Program-made: the position numbers and the translations under genes
Part shown: positions 42,179-51,520 of the stretch, one piece after another
Numbering within the stretch: position 1 is the stretch's first letter
Layout of the letters: each line of letters starts with the position of its first letter
Notes under the pieces: generated by a model
What the model was told of the DNA's origin: nothing
Databases searched by the model: none
The model's input: the letters and a program-made list of their open reading frames with translations, nothing else
Source: Facklamia languida CCUG 37842
Lineage (GTDB): Bacteria > Bacillota > Bacilli > Lactobacillales > Aerococcaceae
Length of the DNA: 64,000 nucleotides
Direction: 5' to 3'
NCBI RefSeq assembly: GCF_000245795.1
Contig: NZ_JH601133.1
Coordinates: forward strand, 303,066-367,065

Positions 42179-42214
42179 AACCAGGAGCGCCTATTAAGGG
42201 CTCCTGGTTCTTTT
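42179..42214 (+). terminator. Terminator after zinT
   Basis: AACCAGGAGC (42179-42188) pairs with GCTCCTGGTT (42200-42209), followed by CTTTTA. Confidence 0.9.
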
Positions 42215-42272
42215 ATGGTTAAAAACCTTTAGATGTAAATTGAAGAAACCATAATCCTTTGATCGCAACCGC

Positions 42273-43658
42273 TTATTCTTTAGTAGTCTCTTCTTCCACT
42301 TTTTCTTTCGTGTCTTTCGACTGGTTCATTGCTACCAAATTATTGGGGTTAAATTGGTTAAAGTTATGGAAGTTAAGAACGAAGACATCCTCCACACTCT
42401 GTTCACTCACTTCTGCACTCCAAAGAATAATCGTTTCTAACGTAAGTGTCTGGCGGTTTACCATGTATTCTATACCATAAGCGACCTCCCCTTCCTTTGC
42501 AAGAAAGGCAATATCCAGATCACCAACTTTCTCTTGGAAGCTCTCAAGATCCTCACCTAACCAGCGGTAGGTTTCGATCACGCCTTGTTCTTGATCGTCA
42601 GGCTCTTCAATCAAGTCTAAATCCTCGAAATCTGTTTGAAACTCTTGGATAAAGTGACGATAAAGATTTTGCTTGCCGGATGTTTTTGACTTTGAATCTT
42701 CTTGGGGATCTAGGCGATGATAATCCTCTAGTTTATTTTCCTTCAAATTCCCGATCGAGGTGTAGATCGGGAGATCATCTAAGACATTCTGATAGAGAAT
42801 CCATTCCTCATTATGGCCCTCTGCTATTTCACGTCCATTTAAGGTATAAGTGTAGATAGCAGAGATTGGATTTGCTGCAATAAAAGCATCCAAAAATTCA
42901 TCGGGATCATATTGTAAATGCTTAGGCCCTTCTTTAAGATCCACTTCAATTTCAGAAGGATCTGGTGATAATTGGACATCCAAAACCTGGTTAATTTTAT
43001 AAGTTCGATTCTGATCAGTCACCTCTGCGATGACATCCACCCGGGTGACTTCATTATTTTCTGGATTGAAATCGAGTCCCATTCTGAGATCGTATTCCGC
43101 ATCTGGACTAAAGGCAATCGGCCAATCTAAGTAGGTCGCGATCTGGTCCAGCTGACCAGTATTGGTGATGGACTTCTCGAAGCGGTTGTCTTGCCTATGG
43201 AAGAGATCTTCACCATTAAAGAAGTAATTCATATAAACCATGAAAAAGTCTGGTAAGCGCTCATTCGTGCTTTCTTGCCAGGCTTTCTTGGCAGGTTGGT
43301 AGTAATCCTTACTATCCTGATGATAGAAGGCTTCTTGCCACTTCTGATCATTTACCTGAATTATATTAGTTATTAACCCTTCTGCTAAGGCTTCATCTTG
43401 ATAATTCTCCTGCCCTTTTGAATGCTTAGTGAGAATATAATCGTCCATTTCGACTGTCATTTCTCCCTCGAAGCTGGTAGACTGACTCTGGTTAAAAACC
43501 TGGTGGATCGCTTGCAGGTCTTCAGCGATAAGTTGCTGCTCAATCGTCTGCTCCAATTGTTCCATTTGAGGGTCTGGGTCGGCAGGTTTTTCCTGATCAC
43601 ACCCGGATAAGAGTCCAATTATAGCCATACTTACTAGGGCTTTTACGACTGATTTCAT
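42273..43658 (-). CDS. Hypothetical lipoprotein
   Basis: The 461-residue protein has a lipoprotein signal with lipobox LLSGC at residues 16-20. I do not recognise the rest. It contains two similar blocks: one near 45-235 (SFEGEMTVEMDDYILTKHSK; RMGLDFNPENNEVTRVDVIA), another near 250-440 (IEYMVNRQTLTLETIILWSA). This recalls LolA-like beta-sheet lipoproteins such as DUF6612, but I am not sure. The tail is Lys/Glu-rich. The gene stands alone. Confidence 0.75.
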   Translation of the reverse strand: MKSVVKALVSMAIIGLLSGCDQEKPADPDPQMEQLEQTIEQQLIAEDLQAIHQVFNQSQSTSFEGEMTVEMDDYILTKHSKGQENYQDEALAEGLITNIIQVNDQKWQEAFYHQDSKDYYQPAKKAWQESTNERLPDFFMVYMNYFFNGEDLFHRQDNRFEKSITNTGQLDQIATYLDWPIAFSPDAEYDLRMGLDFNPENNEVTRVDVIAEVTDQNRTYKINQVLDVQLSPDPSEIEVDLKEGPKHLQYDPDEFLDAFIAANPISAIYTYTLNGREIAEGHNEEWILYQNVLDDLPIYTSIGNLKENKLEDYHRLDPQEDSKSKTSGKQNLYRHFIQEFQTDFEDLDLIEEPDDQEQGVIETYRWLGEDLESFQEKVGDLDIAFLAKEGEVAYGIEYMVNRQTLTLETIILWSAEVSEQSVEDVFVLNFHNFNQFNPNNLVAMNQSKDTKEKVEEETTKE

Positions 43659-43757
43659 CCTTCATTCCTCCTACATAATTATTCAAAAAATCTTTCTCAT
43701 CCACTATAATACATGATGAAAGACAATATACCTAGCTTTATTGAAAGGATGGTTCCT

Positions 43758-44669
43758 ATGCCTAAGGCCATGATCATCATGAACCCAGAATCTGGTAAAC
43801 AAAAGGCTCCAGACTTGGTTGAGCCATTACAAGAAATTCTCCAGACAGACTACGACTCAGTCCATCTTATCCAAAGTCAGAGTATGGAGGACCTATGCGC
43901 TTGGGCTAAACAAAGTGCTACAGACCAGTATGACGCTTTATTTCTTATGGGGGGAGATGGCACTATTAATGCCGGTATGAATGCCATTCTTCCATACCCT
44001 ACCCGTCCAACTCTAGGGATTGTTCCTTTAGGAACCTTCAATAATGCTGCCAGCATGCTGGGATTCCCTCGGAATTACAACCAAGCCATCCAAGCTTATC
44101 AATCCGTTAAAAAGCAGTGGATCGATATTGGCCAGTGTAACCAGACTTGCTTTCTCTCTTCAGTCGCCATCGGCCCAATTGTCGAATCAATCAAACAAAT
44201 GGATAGCTACGAATTGGCTGAGTTGGGTAGCTTAGACTATTTCAAGCAGGTCCTATCTTCACTCGAAGAGGGTCAAGCTCAATCCTATCGCATTACTAAG
44301 CACAGTCAAACTCAAGAATACCAGTATAGCTTGATTGTTCTTTCTCTAGGTAACGCTCTCTTAAGAATGCAGCATCTCTTTCAAGACGCTAGGTTGGATG
44401 ATGGATTACTTAATCTAGTAGGGTTGAAGGAGTCGACCATCAGTGAAAAAATCGGTCTAGCTACTCAGATTCTTAATCGAGGGGTCCTTGCCAACGATCT
44501 AATCGATTATGACCAGCTGGAAGAATGTCAGATCCATCTGGCGGATTCAACCAGTGAGAGCCACTGTAATCTGGATGGTGACCAGGGTCCCCTTCTACCC
44601 CTCCAGATAAAAGTGATCCCCAGGGCACTTGAAGTCTTTGTCCCTTTGCAGGCCGAATCGACCCCTTAA
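43758..44669 (+). CDS. Diacylglycerol/lipid kinase family protein
   Basis: The 303-residue protein starts MPKAMIIMNPESGKQKAP; AAAGGATGG five bases before supports this ATG over an earlier one. The catalytic domain shows FLMGGDGTINAGMNAI and GIVPLGTFNNAASMLG, close to the DgkB/YegS motifs GGDGT and PxGTxN. The GTFNN form is typical of the YegS/BmrU side family rather than DgkB. It would phosphorylate a lipid at the membrane; the exact lipid is unknown. Confidence 0.88.
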   Translation: MPKAMIIMNPESGKQKAPDLVEPLQEILQTDYDSVHLIQSQSMEDLCAWAKQSATDQYDALFLMGGDGTINAGMNAILPYPTRPTLGIVPLGTFNNAASMLGFPRNYNQAIQAYQSVKKQWIDIGQCNQTCFLSSVAIGPIVESIKQMDSYELAELGSLDYFKQVLSSLEEGQAQSYRITKHSQTQEYQYSLIVLSLGNALLRMQHLFQDARLDDGLLNLVGLKESTISEKIGLATQILNRGVLANDLIDYDQLEECQIHLADSTSESHCNLDGDQGPLLPLQIKVIPRALEVFVPLQAESTP

Positions 44670-44673
44670 ATCT

Positions 44674-44714
44674 CAACAGTCAGACCCCTTAATTACGAGG
44701 ATGTCTGACTGTTG
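44674..44714 (+). terminator. Terminator between the lipid kinase and MATE genes
   Basis: CAACAGTCAGAC (44674-44685) pairs with GTCTGACTGTTG (44703-44714), followed by TGTTTGTTT. Confidence 0.8.
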
Positions 44715-44721
44715 TGTTTGT

Positions 44722-46125
44722 TTATACCGACTTTAATGTCCGACGAGTCTTAAGCCAAAACCGACCAATAAAGATCAGGCCTCGAACAGCCAGTTCGCTC
44801 GCCATGGCTATCCAAACACCAATTAAACCAAATGATCCGACTAATAGGACCGCCAAAGGAATCCGTACCAGCCACATGGAGGCTAGATTCATAATTCCAG
44901 GAACTAGGGTATCTTCATCCCCACGAAAGACGCCAAGAATAACAATCGAAGCTGCATAGAGCGGTTCAACAAAGGCCTCAATCCGTAAGAGTCGAGCTCC
45001 TAATTCAATAACTTGAGGATCAGGTGATAACATCCCAATCATGGCAGGAGCAAAAATATACATCAGGATGCCCGTTCCAGTCATTAAAGCCACACCAAAA
45101 GCCGTCGATAACCACCCCAACCGGATAGCCAAATGACGTTGACCTGCCCCAATAGACTGGCCAACAATAGTCGTCGCAGCAGCCCCAATCCCATAGCCAG
45201 GCATATAACATAAACTCTCAGCTGTCACTGCAAAAGAATGGGCAGCAATTGCCACAGTGCCTAAAGGGGAAACAATAATTGTTTGGGCGATATAAGCAAA
45301 ATTAACCGCAATCGACTCGACACCAACAGGTAAGGCAATCTTTAGGGCCCGCTTCAAAACATCTGAATAGCCGGTCACATAGCCTTCTTTGCGCAAGTGC
45401 AGACTTGGAGATTTGGTCAAAAGAAAATAGGCCATCAAGCCCCCTGCCACAATCTCAGCCAACAAGGTCCCGAGAGCGGCTCCAACGACCCCTAGGTTAA
45501 AACCCCAAACCACAAAAGTCCGCCCAAACATTTGTATGGGACGTGTCGGAAAGATAAGAAAAAAGTTAAAAACAACATCTAATACACACATTAGGATACT
45601 CAAGAGACTCGGCACCCGCATATTCCCCGAACTTTGTAGCATACCCGCAACGGTATAATTGATCGCTAGAATGGGAACCGTAAAGGCAAAGACAAAGAAA
45701 TAAGCACTGGCTTGAGCATTAATCTCCGGATTTCCGCCTAACCAGTGAGGCAAGGGGCCAGCAATTAGGATCGAAATCGCCATCAAAATAAGACTCAAAA
45801 CCAGATTGGTGATAAGACCATACCGGACAATATTGCGGGCTGCCTGGTTCTTATTCGCCCCAATTTGCTGGGCAACTTGAACATAGAAGCCAATCGCCAA
45901 AGCACTTACCATATTTCCTAATAGCCAGGTGGTGGTTGAAATCAAGCCAATCGATGCAGAGGCATTCACATTAATATGTCCAACCATAGAGGCATCAATG
46001 TATTGCATAATGATCGACGATATTTGAGCTAGAATAACTGGAATACTTAAATGAACAATCATTGACAGGGCCTGGCGCCGAGTCAATCCTTTTCCTGAAC
46101 GAATACTTTCTAAATAATCAACCAA
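44722..46125 (-). CDS. MATE family efflux transporter (second copy type)
   Basis: The 467-residue membrane protein has twelve helices. IPVILAQISSIIMQYIDASM and VGHINVNASASIGL are the MATE entry motif; VGVESIAVNFAYIAQTIIV starts the second half. It differs clearly from the gene at 28877 and resembles the NorM-like branch. Substrate unknown. It is downstream of the alarmone synthetase gene with a 29-base gap and could be co-transcribed. Confidence 0.92.
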   Translation of the reverse strand: MVDYLESIRSGKGLTRRQALSMIVHLSIPVILAQISSIIMQYIDASMVGHINVNASASIGLISTTTWLLGNMVSALAIGFYVQVAQQIGANKNQAARNIVRYGLITNLVLSLILMAISILIAGPLPHWLGGNPEINAQASAYFFVFAFTVPILAINYTVAGMLQSSGNMRVPSLLSILMCVLDVVFNFFLIFPTRPIQMFGRTFVVWGFNLGVVGAALGTLLAEIVAGGLMAYFLLTKSPSLHLRKEGYVTGYSDVLKRALKIALPVGVESIAVNFAYIAQTIIVSPLGTVAIAAHSFAVTAESLCYMPGYGIGAAATTIVGQSIGAGQRHLAIRLGWLSTAFGVALMTGTGILMYIFAPAMIGMLSPDPQVIELGARLLRIEAFVEPLYAASIVILGVFRGDEDTLVPGIMNLASMWLVRIPLAVLLVGSFGLIGVWIAMASELAVRGLIFIGRFWLKTRRTLKSV

Positions 46126-46154
46126 GCGAAGAACTCCTTCTCACAGTATTATAT

Positions 46155-46868
46155 TTAAATTGAATCTTTATAAGTTTTGTTATCCTCTTCTTTCAAGACA
46201 ATTGACTGTAAGTGATTCATCCGCTGATCCACTTCAGCACTCAAATCAGCGCAGGCTTTCAGTTCTCTGGCCATCTCCTCTGAGAAGTACATATCTTTCT
46301 TATAGCGTAACTGGTGCTCTAAACTCGCCCATGCATCCATCGCGATCGTTCTAAATTGAATCTCAGCCCGCATTACCTTTTTCTCATCCTTGAGAAAGAT
46401 TGGAACGGCGACAATCAAGTGCAAACTCCGATAACCATTCGGTTTAGGGTTTGCAATATAATCCTTGATCCTCAGAATCTCAATATCATCCTGATCAGAT
46501 AAGGCACGTGCCAAGGCATAAACATCATCCTTAAAGGAACAGATGACCCGCACCCCTGCAATATCATTCAGATTGGCTTCGATACTCTCAACGGAAACGG
46601 GAAATTGATAGCGTCTTAATTTACGAACAATGCTCAAGGGATTCTTTAGCCGTGACTTAATCGCAGAGATCGGCTGACGGTCGTATTGTAGCGAGAACTG
46701 TTCATTCAAGACCTTGAATTTCGTCTCGACTTCCATCATTGCTCCTTTATAGCACATCATAAGCTGCATGAAAGGTTGCGTCATCTCCAAACCAGTCTCG
46801 ATCAATTGCTCTTCATCTAAGGGAAGATTAATATCACGATGAATCGATAATTTTGCCTCTTTTGACAT
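46155..46868 (-). CDS. relQ: Small alarmone synthetase (RelQ/SAS1 type)
   Basis: The 237-residue protein consists of a RelA/SpoT synthetase domain without hydrolase or regulatory domains. RQPISAIKSRLKNPLSIVRK, DIAGVRVICSFKDDVYALA, NPKPNGYRSLHLIVAVPI and EIQFRTIAMDAWASLEHQLR are its substrate and catalytic motifs. It makes (p)ppGpp from GTP or GDP and ATP during stress. The second ATG is chosen because AAGGAG lies seven bases ahead; the first is too close. Confidence 0.92.
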   Translation of the reverse strand: MSKEAKLSIHRDINLPLDEEQLIETGLEMTQPFMQLMMCYKGAMMEVETKFKVLNEQFSLQYDRQPISAIKSRLKNPLSIVRKLRRYQFPVSVESIEANLNDIAGVRVICSFKDDVYALARALSDQDDIEILRIKDYIANPKPNGYRSLHLIVAVPIFLKDEKKVMRAEIQFRTIAMDAWASLEHQLRYKKDMYFSEEMARELKACADLSAEVDQRMNHLQSIVLKEEDNKTYKDSI

Positions 46869-46927
46869 GAACATTCTCCTTTATTCTATCGCTTGAATGA
46901 CCACTTTGATTCCTGAACCAGTCACTT

Positions 46928-47743
46928 CTAGATATCTTTCATTCGGGAGGGGAAATTATAGAGCCTTTCTTGGTTGGCCATTAAGTGGTCGATTACTTCT
47001 TGCCCTCTAACTTCAACCAAAGTTTGTAGAGTCGACGTGAGACTGCAAATAATTGAATCCACAAGACTCGCTAAATCCTGGTCTGTCTGTCCCTCTGGTA
47101 AGTCCGATTCAAGCAGGAGACGGTCCAGAGGGATTTGCTGAAGATAAGCCCGCCCCTTCTTGGAATTAAACATCTGGGGATGAACCGAGATGTAGCCTCC
47201 TAACCGCAGGTGACGCGTCAATTCATCACTGGTTCCATTAAAACGATGAAGGATTGGGATCATACTGGAATCTGCTAGCCCCAATTCGGTCCAGATATCG
47301 AGGACATCATTTGCCGAGCGAACCGTATGAATCGATAAAAGATAGGGGCTCGAATCGGTCGATTGGTCCGCCACTGCTTGTAATAGTTGTTTAAAAACAC
47401 TTTTTTGTAAACTCATCTCAACATTTTTTAGCCGGTTTGGACTATAGTCCAGGCCCACCTCACCAATCAAGTGAGTGGCCTTTAGACCTTTTTGAAAGGC
47501 CGCCATTTCAGATGCAACTTGGTCTCGGTCTTGAATATACCATGGGTGAAAGCCTAGAGAGAGCAAAGGACGGCTTGTAAGTGGCAACTGATTAGCTTCA
47601 CGCAAGATTCGATCAAAATCAGTCGGCCGGACTGTCTGGGCCACTAGTCCATAGCCTCTATTTTTTAAGTGGTCAGCAAATTGCTGTCTAAGTCTAGATG
47701 ATGGGATAAAATCCCAATGATAATGGGTATCAAGTATTGCCAT
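46928..47743 (-). CDS. TatD-family metal hydrolase
   Basis: The 271-residue barrel protein keeps TatD metal ligands: DTHYHWD at the start, GFHPWYI, GEVGLDY with the Glu, SIHTVRS, ILHRFNG and LLESDLPE with the Asp. It is more divergent than standard TatD DNases. It is paired with the TcdA gene 7 bases upstream, an arrangement common in low-GC bacteria, where TatD and ThiF-like proteins occur side by side. Substrate unknown. Confidence 0.85.
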   Translation of the reverse strand: MAILDTHYHWDFIPSSRLRQQFADHLKNRGYGLVAQTVRPTDFDRILREANQLPLTSRPLLSLGFHPWYIQDRDQVASEMAAFQKGLKATHLIGEVGLDYSPNRLKNVEMSLQKSVFKQLLQAVADQSTDSSPYLLSIHTVRSANDVLDIWTELGLADSSMIPILHRFNGTSDELTRHLRLGGYISVHPQMFNSKKGRAYLQQIPLDRLLLESDLPEGQTDQDLASLVDSIICSLTSTLQTLVEVRGQEVIDHLMANQERLYNFPSRMKDI

Positions 47744-47750
47744 CTTTAAT

Positions 47751-48515
47751 CTACCCCCGACTTAAGGGAATTGGCCGGACCGAATAAGATTCGAAGCCAA
47801 CTAAGCGTCGGATCACCTTCCCTGCCAGCATCTGACCCATAATCGGTGGAAAATAACTCATCGTCCCGAGCGTTTCTTTCTTTAAGCAACTTGCTTGGTG
47901 GTCGATCTTAACCGGCTCCTCATCTGTATAAAGCACTTCTAATTGACCGATTCCTCGCCGTCGACATTCTCGTCGGATGGCCTTAGACAAGGGACAATAG
48001 CGGGTATTCTCAATCAAATCAAATTTCAAAAAGCTGGGATCCAATTTATTCCCACCACCCATCGAAGCTATGAGCGGGAGCTTATGGTCCATACACCATT
48101 GAGCAACCATTAATTTGGGTGAAATCGTATCAATACAATCGATGACATAATCTGGACGAGGGAATCCAGACAGAACGGATTCAATATTCTCCTGGTTCAA
48201 GAAGGTCTGGGCGGTCATCACCTTGCACTCAGGGTTGATAGCATGAACCATTGCCTCCATTACGGAAGTCTTACTTCGCCCAATAGTCGAGGTAAAGGCT
48301 AAGGCTTGCCGGTTGATATTACTTGCTTCAATAATATCGCGGTCGACTAACATCAGATGGCCGATCCCCCCTCTGGCAAGTGCTTCCGCACAAGATGAGC
48401 CGACACCCCCCAAACCTAAAACCATGACTCGGGCGGCTTGTAGACGGTCTAGCCCTTCATCTTGTAGTAATAAATGTAAGCGTGAAAAACGTTCATCATA
48501 ATCACTCGCTACCAT
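47751..48515 (-). CDS. tcdA: tRNA threonylcarbamoyladenosine dehydratase TcdA (E1/ThiF-like)
   Basis: The 254-residue protein has the ATP-binding loop VMVLGLGGVGSSCAEALARG and the E1-type ASNINRQALAF motif. An Asp in CIDTISPK and Cys-rich positions later (TRYCPLSKAIRRECRRRGIG) follow the TcdA pattern. TcdA cyclises t6A at position 37 of tRNAs that read ANN codons. It precedes the TatD gene by 7 bases. Confidence 0.88.
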   Translation of the reverse strand: MVASDYDERFSRLHLLLQDEGLDRLQAARVMVLGLGGVGSSCAEALARGGIGHLMLVDRDIIEASNINRQALAFTSTIGRSKTSVMEAMVHAINPECKVMTAQTFLNQENIESVLSGFPRPDYVIDCIDTISPKLMVAQWCMDHKLPLIASMGGGNKLDPSFLKFDLIENTRYCPLSKAIRRECRRRGIGQLEVLYTDEEPVKIDHQASCLKKETLGTMSYFPPIMGQMLAGKVIRRLVGFESYSVRPIPLSRG

Positions 48516-48603
48516 CTTTTCCCCCCTTCGTCCACTTCAATCCAGTCTTTCGTCATTACTTATAAGATACCCTATATCAAGCAAGGTTAAAAGTCCTAAA
48601 TCC

Positions 48604-48634
48604 AAGAATAAAAAAAGTGGCTCAAGGCCACTTT
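48604..48634 (-). terminator. Terminator of the two-component operon
   Basis: Minus strand AAAGTGGC pairs with GCCACTTT, followed by TTTTATTC. The sequence between it and the stop at 48717 holds nothing I can name. Confidence 0.85.
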
Positions 48635-48716
48635 ATATTAGACGCTTATCTAGACCACAATGGTTGGACAGCCAGATAATTTACCAGCCGCCAAAGTAAA
48701 TAGAAGCCTCACTCAT

Positions 48717-49277
48717 TTAGTCAACCAACCAGGCTTCGATGGCCGTTTCAAGATCTCTTTCCGCTACAAACGAAGGGTCCATATGACAGAGGAAGTGCCA
48801 ATCTGAATGATCCTTGGCTTGATAAACAATGGCTTCGCCATCCTCAGATCCTTGATAGGCCCGATCGACTTGGTAACCCTTAGCTTGTAAATAATCCTTA
48901 ACCCATTCATAGTTAGCTTCGCGCTGTTTAATATAATCTTTTAGCTCGCGATTCTCAATATGGTAAGCATCTAAGCGGGTTGATCCTTGGATCATTCCTT
49001 GCCCTGCTTGGGAAAGGTTCGGTAATTCCTGCCAATCGATCAGGACTTTTCCTTGGTCTACAAACATCCACCGAGTCAATGGAATAAGATGACCATGATA
49101 TTCAATTTCCAAATAGGATGGAATCTGTCCTGGATCAATCGATTCGTCGATAAACCCCTCTTCTTCAATACATTGATAGCCTGGAATCTGACTCACAAAT
49201 TCTCTTCCATGATCTAAAGTCTCAAAAAGACCTACATCTGTCATAGTCATCCCCTGATAAAAAGTTAATAAATACAT
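48717..49277 (-). CDS. Hypothetical protein of the two-component operon
   Basis: The protein is 186 residues from the ATG at 49275-49277 after GGGGGATAATCGA; the frame is open seven codons further. I do not recognise it. It starts MYLLTFYQGMTMTDVGLFET, is acidic, and has no signal or membrane helix. It follows the kinase gene by 4 bases and ends at the operon terminator, so it may act with the signalling pair. Confidence 0.7.
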   Translation of the reverse strand: MYLLTFYQGMTMTDVGLFETLDHGREFVSQIPGYQCIEEEGFIDESIDPGQIPSYLEIEYHGHLIPLTRWMFVDQGKVLIDWQELPNLSQAGQGMIQGSTRLDAYHIENRELKDYIKQREANYEWVKDYLQAKGYQVDRAYQGSEDGEAIVYQAKDHSDWHFLCHMDPSFVAERDLETAIEAWLVD

Positions 49278-49281
49278 TCGA

Positions 49282-50625
49282 TTATCCCCCTTTCTCATCT
49301 AGATAATCTGGTTCTAAACGGATCCTAAAGCGGACAAGCCCGTCTAGCATCTCCAGATCATAGTCGAGCTGATAATAATTTAATAGCCGTTGGACGATCG
49401 ATAAGCCCAGATTATTTGAAGGGAAGGCCTCTCGTTTCTCATAAACGGGAAAGACCTGATTCAACTTCAAGTGGGTTACAGCCTCTACAGTATTTTCGAC
49501 CACTAGGTCCTCTCCTTCTCTGGCAATCACGATTTGACCACCGGGCTGGCTATATTTTACACCATTAGAGATAAGGTTTGCCAGAATAAGCTTTAAGGCT
49601 TCTTTGCCAATATAGATTTCTTCATCTCTAATTTGATTGTCAATCGTGATGTCTCGTTCACTCGCTAGAACTTGATAGTCCCCTACTAAAGGGGTGAGAA
49701 CTTCATTAATACCAACCCATGCCGCCTCTTGTTGAAATTGTTCGAGTGAAGAAGCAGTCAGAATTTGGGATAGGTGACGACTCAAGCCATCCACCAACTT
49801 AATACTCTCATCAATATAGTGGTCCCGATCCTGGTACTTGCCGATCTGATATTTCATATTCTCAAGAATAATCTTGAGACTGGCTAGGGGAGTCTTCAAT
49901 TCATGTGAAGCTCCCCTTAAGAAGTCATTCTTCACTTCTTGAAGTTGAAGGATCTGACGATTCTTAACCTCTAAGTCATCCATTGCCCCTAAGAGCGATT
50001 CATAGAGGTCATTAATCTGCTGCTTAAATTGACCGATCTCATTGGTTGATTGAACCGTCAGCCGCGCCTGACGATCCAAGGTCTGCATCCGTTTAGTAAT
50101 CAATTGGATGGATTGAATTTGACCAGTCGTTGCTTTCGCAAAATGATAGGAAATCACAATGGATAAAAGCACTGAGATGATCAAGGAGTAAGGGAGAAAA
50201 CTCAAGGTCAAAGCACGCGCTTCTTTCTCCATATCAGCCGTGGAAACTAGCTGAATGGCTAGCAGCTGATTATTCTTCAAGCGAATCGTTCGTTCTTCAA
50301 TAATCAAAGAATTGCTCTGACTTTCTAGATCCACTTCTGCATTCTTATCTATTGGAATCACATCCTGGTCATTACCCGATTGAATAAAGGCATTCATTTC
50401 GGTGGTCTTCGAGAAAAAGTCCAAGGATTGATCTACATACGTTCGCTCACGCCCCTGAAGATCTTCAGCGATTGCGTCCGCCTGACGGGTAACCTCCTCT
50501 TGCCGAATCTGTAAGTAATACTTAGGAAAGAGCCAATAAACAGACAAATGGATACCTAGACTAAAGACTCCCAGCAGTAGGAGGGTTTGGATAAATAATT
50601 TAGGAAATATTTTTAAGTTTTTCAT
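49282..50625 (-). CDS. Sensor histidine kinase
   Basis: The 447-residue protein has two membrane helices (about 10-32 and 140-162) flanking an extracellular domain, then a HAMP-like linker. The H-box GASHELKTPLASL has the phospho-His at 241. The N-box LILANLISNGVKYSQPGG and the G-box NNLGLSIVQRLL follow. It resembles the VncS-type kinases of streptococci; the signal is unknown. It overlaps the response regulator gene by 4 bases. Confidence 0.9.
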   Translation of the reverse strand: MKNLKIFPKLFIQTLLLLGVFSLGIHLSVYWLFPKYYLQIRQEEVTRQADAIAEDLQGRERTYVDQSLDFFSKTTEMNAFIQSGNDQDVIPIDKNAEVDLESQSNSLIIEERTIRLKNNQLLAIQLVSTADMEKEARALTLSFLPYSLIISVLLSIVISYHFAKATTGQIQSIQLITKRMQTLDRQARLTVQSTNEIGQFKQQINDLYESLLGAMDDLEVKNRQILQLQEVKNDFLRGASHELKTPLASLKIILENMKYQIGKYQDRDHYIDESIKLVDGLSRHLSQILTASSLEQFQQEAAWVGINEVLTPLVGDYQVLASERDITIDNQIRDEEIYIGKEALKLILANLISNGVKYSQPGGQIVIAREGEDLVVENTVEAVTHLKLNQVFPVYEKREAFPSNNLGLSIVQRLLNYYQLDYDLEMLDGLVRFRIRLEPDYLDEKGG

Positions 50626-51278
50626 AAGCGCTCCAATTTATAACCAACATTCCGGATCGTCACAATACAATCTAAACCTAATTTCTTACGCAGTTCCTTA
50701 ATATAGACATCGATCACACGATCATAGGGGATCTCGTCGCTTTCTTTCCAGACCTGATCGATAATCTGCTGACGGGTTAAGGCTTGCCCTTGGTGGGCAA
50801 CTAGGCACTTCAAAATCTCCACTTCCTTGGCGTTCATATCAACGGATTCCCCTCGATACGTTGCGGTATAGGAAGTGAAATTGACCTCTGTATCACGGTA
50901 TGTGAAGGTCTCCATGGCACCGTAATGTCGCTTTAAGAGTGAGTCGATCCTTACTCGCAATAAGGGTAAGGAGAAAGGCTTCTCGATGTAGCCATCAGCT
51001 AGATGACTGAAAGCATCCATTTGATAAGCCTCATCACTAAAGGCTGTTAAGATCAATGCTGGCACTTGGCTAGTTTGGCGGATTTTCTTGAGAACCTCCA
51101 GACCAGATAGGTAGGGAATTTGAATATCCAAGATCAATAAATGGATCGTCTCCTCCTCAAATTGACGGATCGCCTCCAACCCATCCTTAGCCGCCACCAT
51201 ATGATAACCACATGCCCCTAGAAATTCACAGAGCCCTTCCCGGATCACTTTATCATCTTCAACTACCAGCAAGTTCAT
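50622..51278 (-). CDS. OmpR-family response regulator
   Basis: The 218-residue protein has a receiver domain with the phospho-acceptor Asp at about 51 (LLILDIQIPYLSGLEVL) and Lys in GYIEKPFS. A C-terminal winged helix (NAKEVEILKCLVAHQGQALT; YDRVIDVYIKELRKKLG) binds DNA. It is the first gene of the operon with the kinase and the hypothetical protein. GGAGGTTAAAGCG precedes the ATG. Confidence 0.93.
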   Translation of the reverse strand: MNLLVVEDDKVIREGLCEFLGACGYHMVAAKDGLEAIRQFEEETIHLLILDIQIPYLSGLEVLKKIRQTSQVPALILTAFSDEAYQMDAFSHLADGYIEKPFSLPLLRVRIDSLLKRHYGAMETFTYRDTEVNFTSYTATYRGESVDMNAKEVEILKCLVAHQGQALTRQQIIDQVWKESDEIPYDRVIDVYIKELRKKLGLDCIVTIRNVGYKLERL

Positions 51279-51520
51279 CGCTTTAACCTCCTTATCCAGA
51301 ATATAAATTCATTATACCCAATCCAACACGAATCCTGCCATGACTATCGATTAACGGATTCTTTCTCACTTACACACGGCTGATACTTTGCTCTTCGATA
51401 AAAAGATGATACACCTGATTTGTGAACTGCGAGTGAAATAAAGCCAAAAACCTAGTCAGATAGACTGATTCGATGGAAAATGATCACCTAGCGATTCACA
51501 AAAAGCGCTGTTCGGAATCC

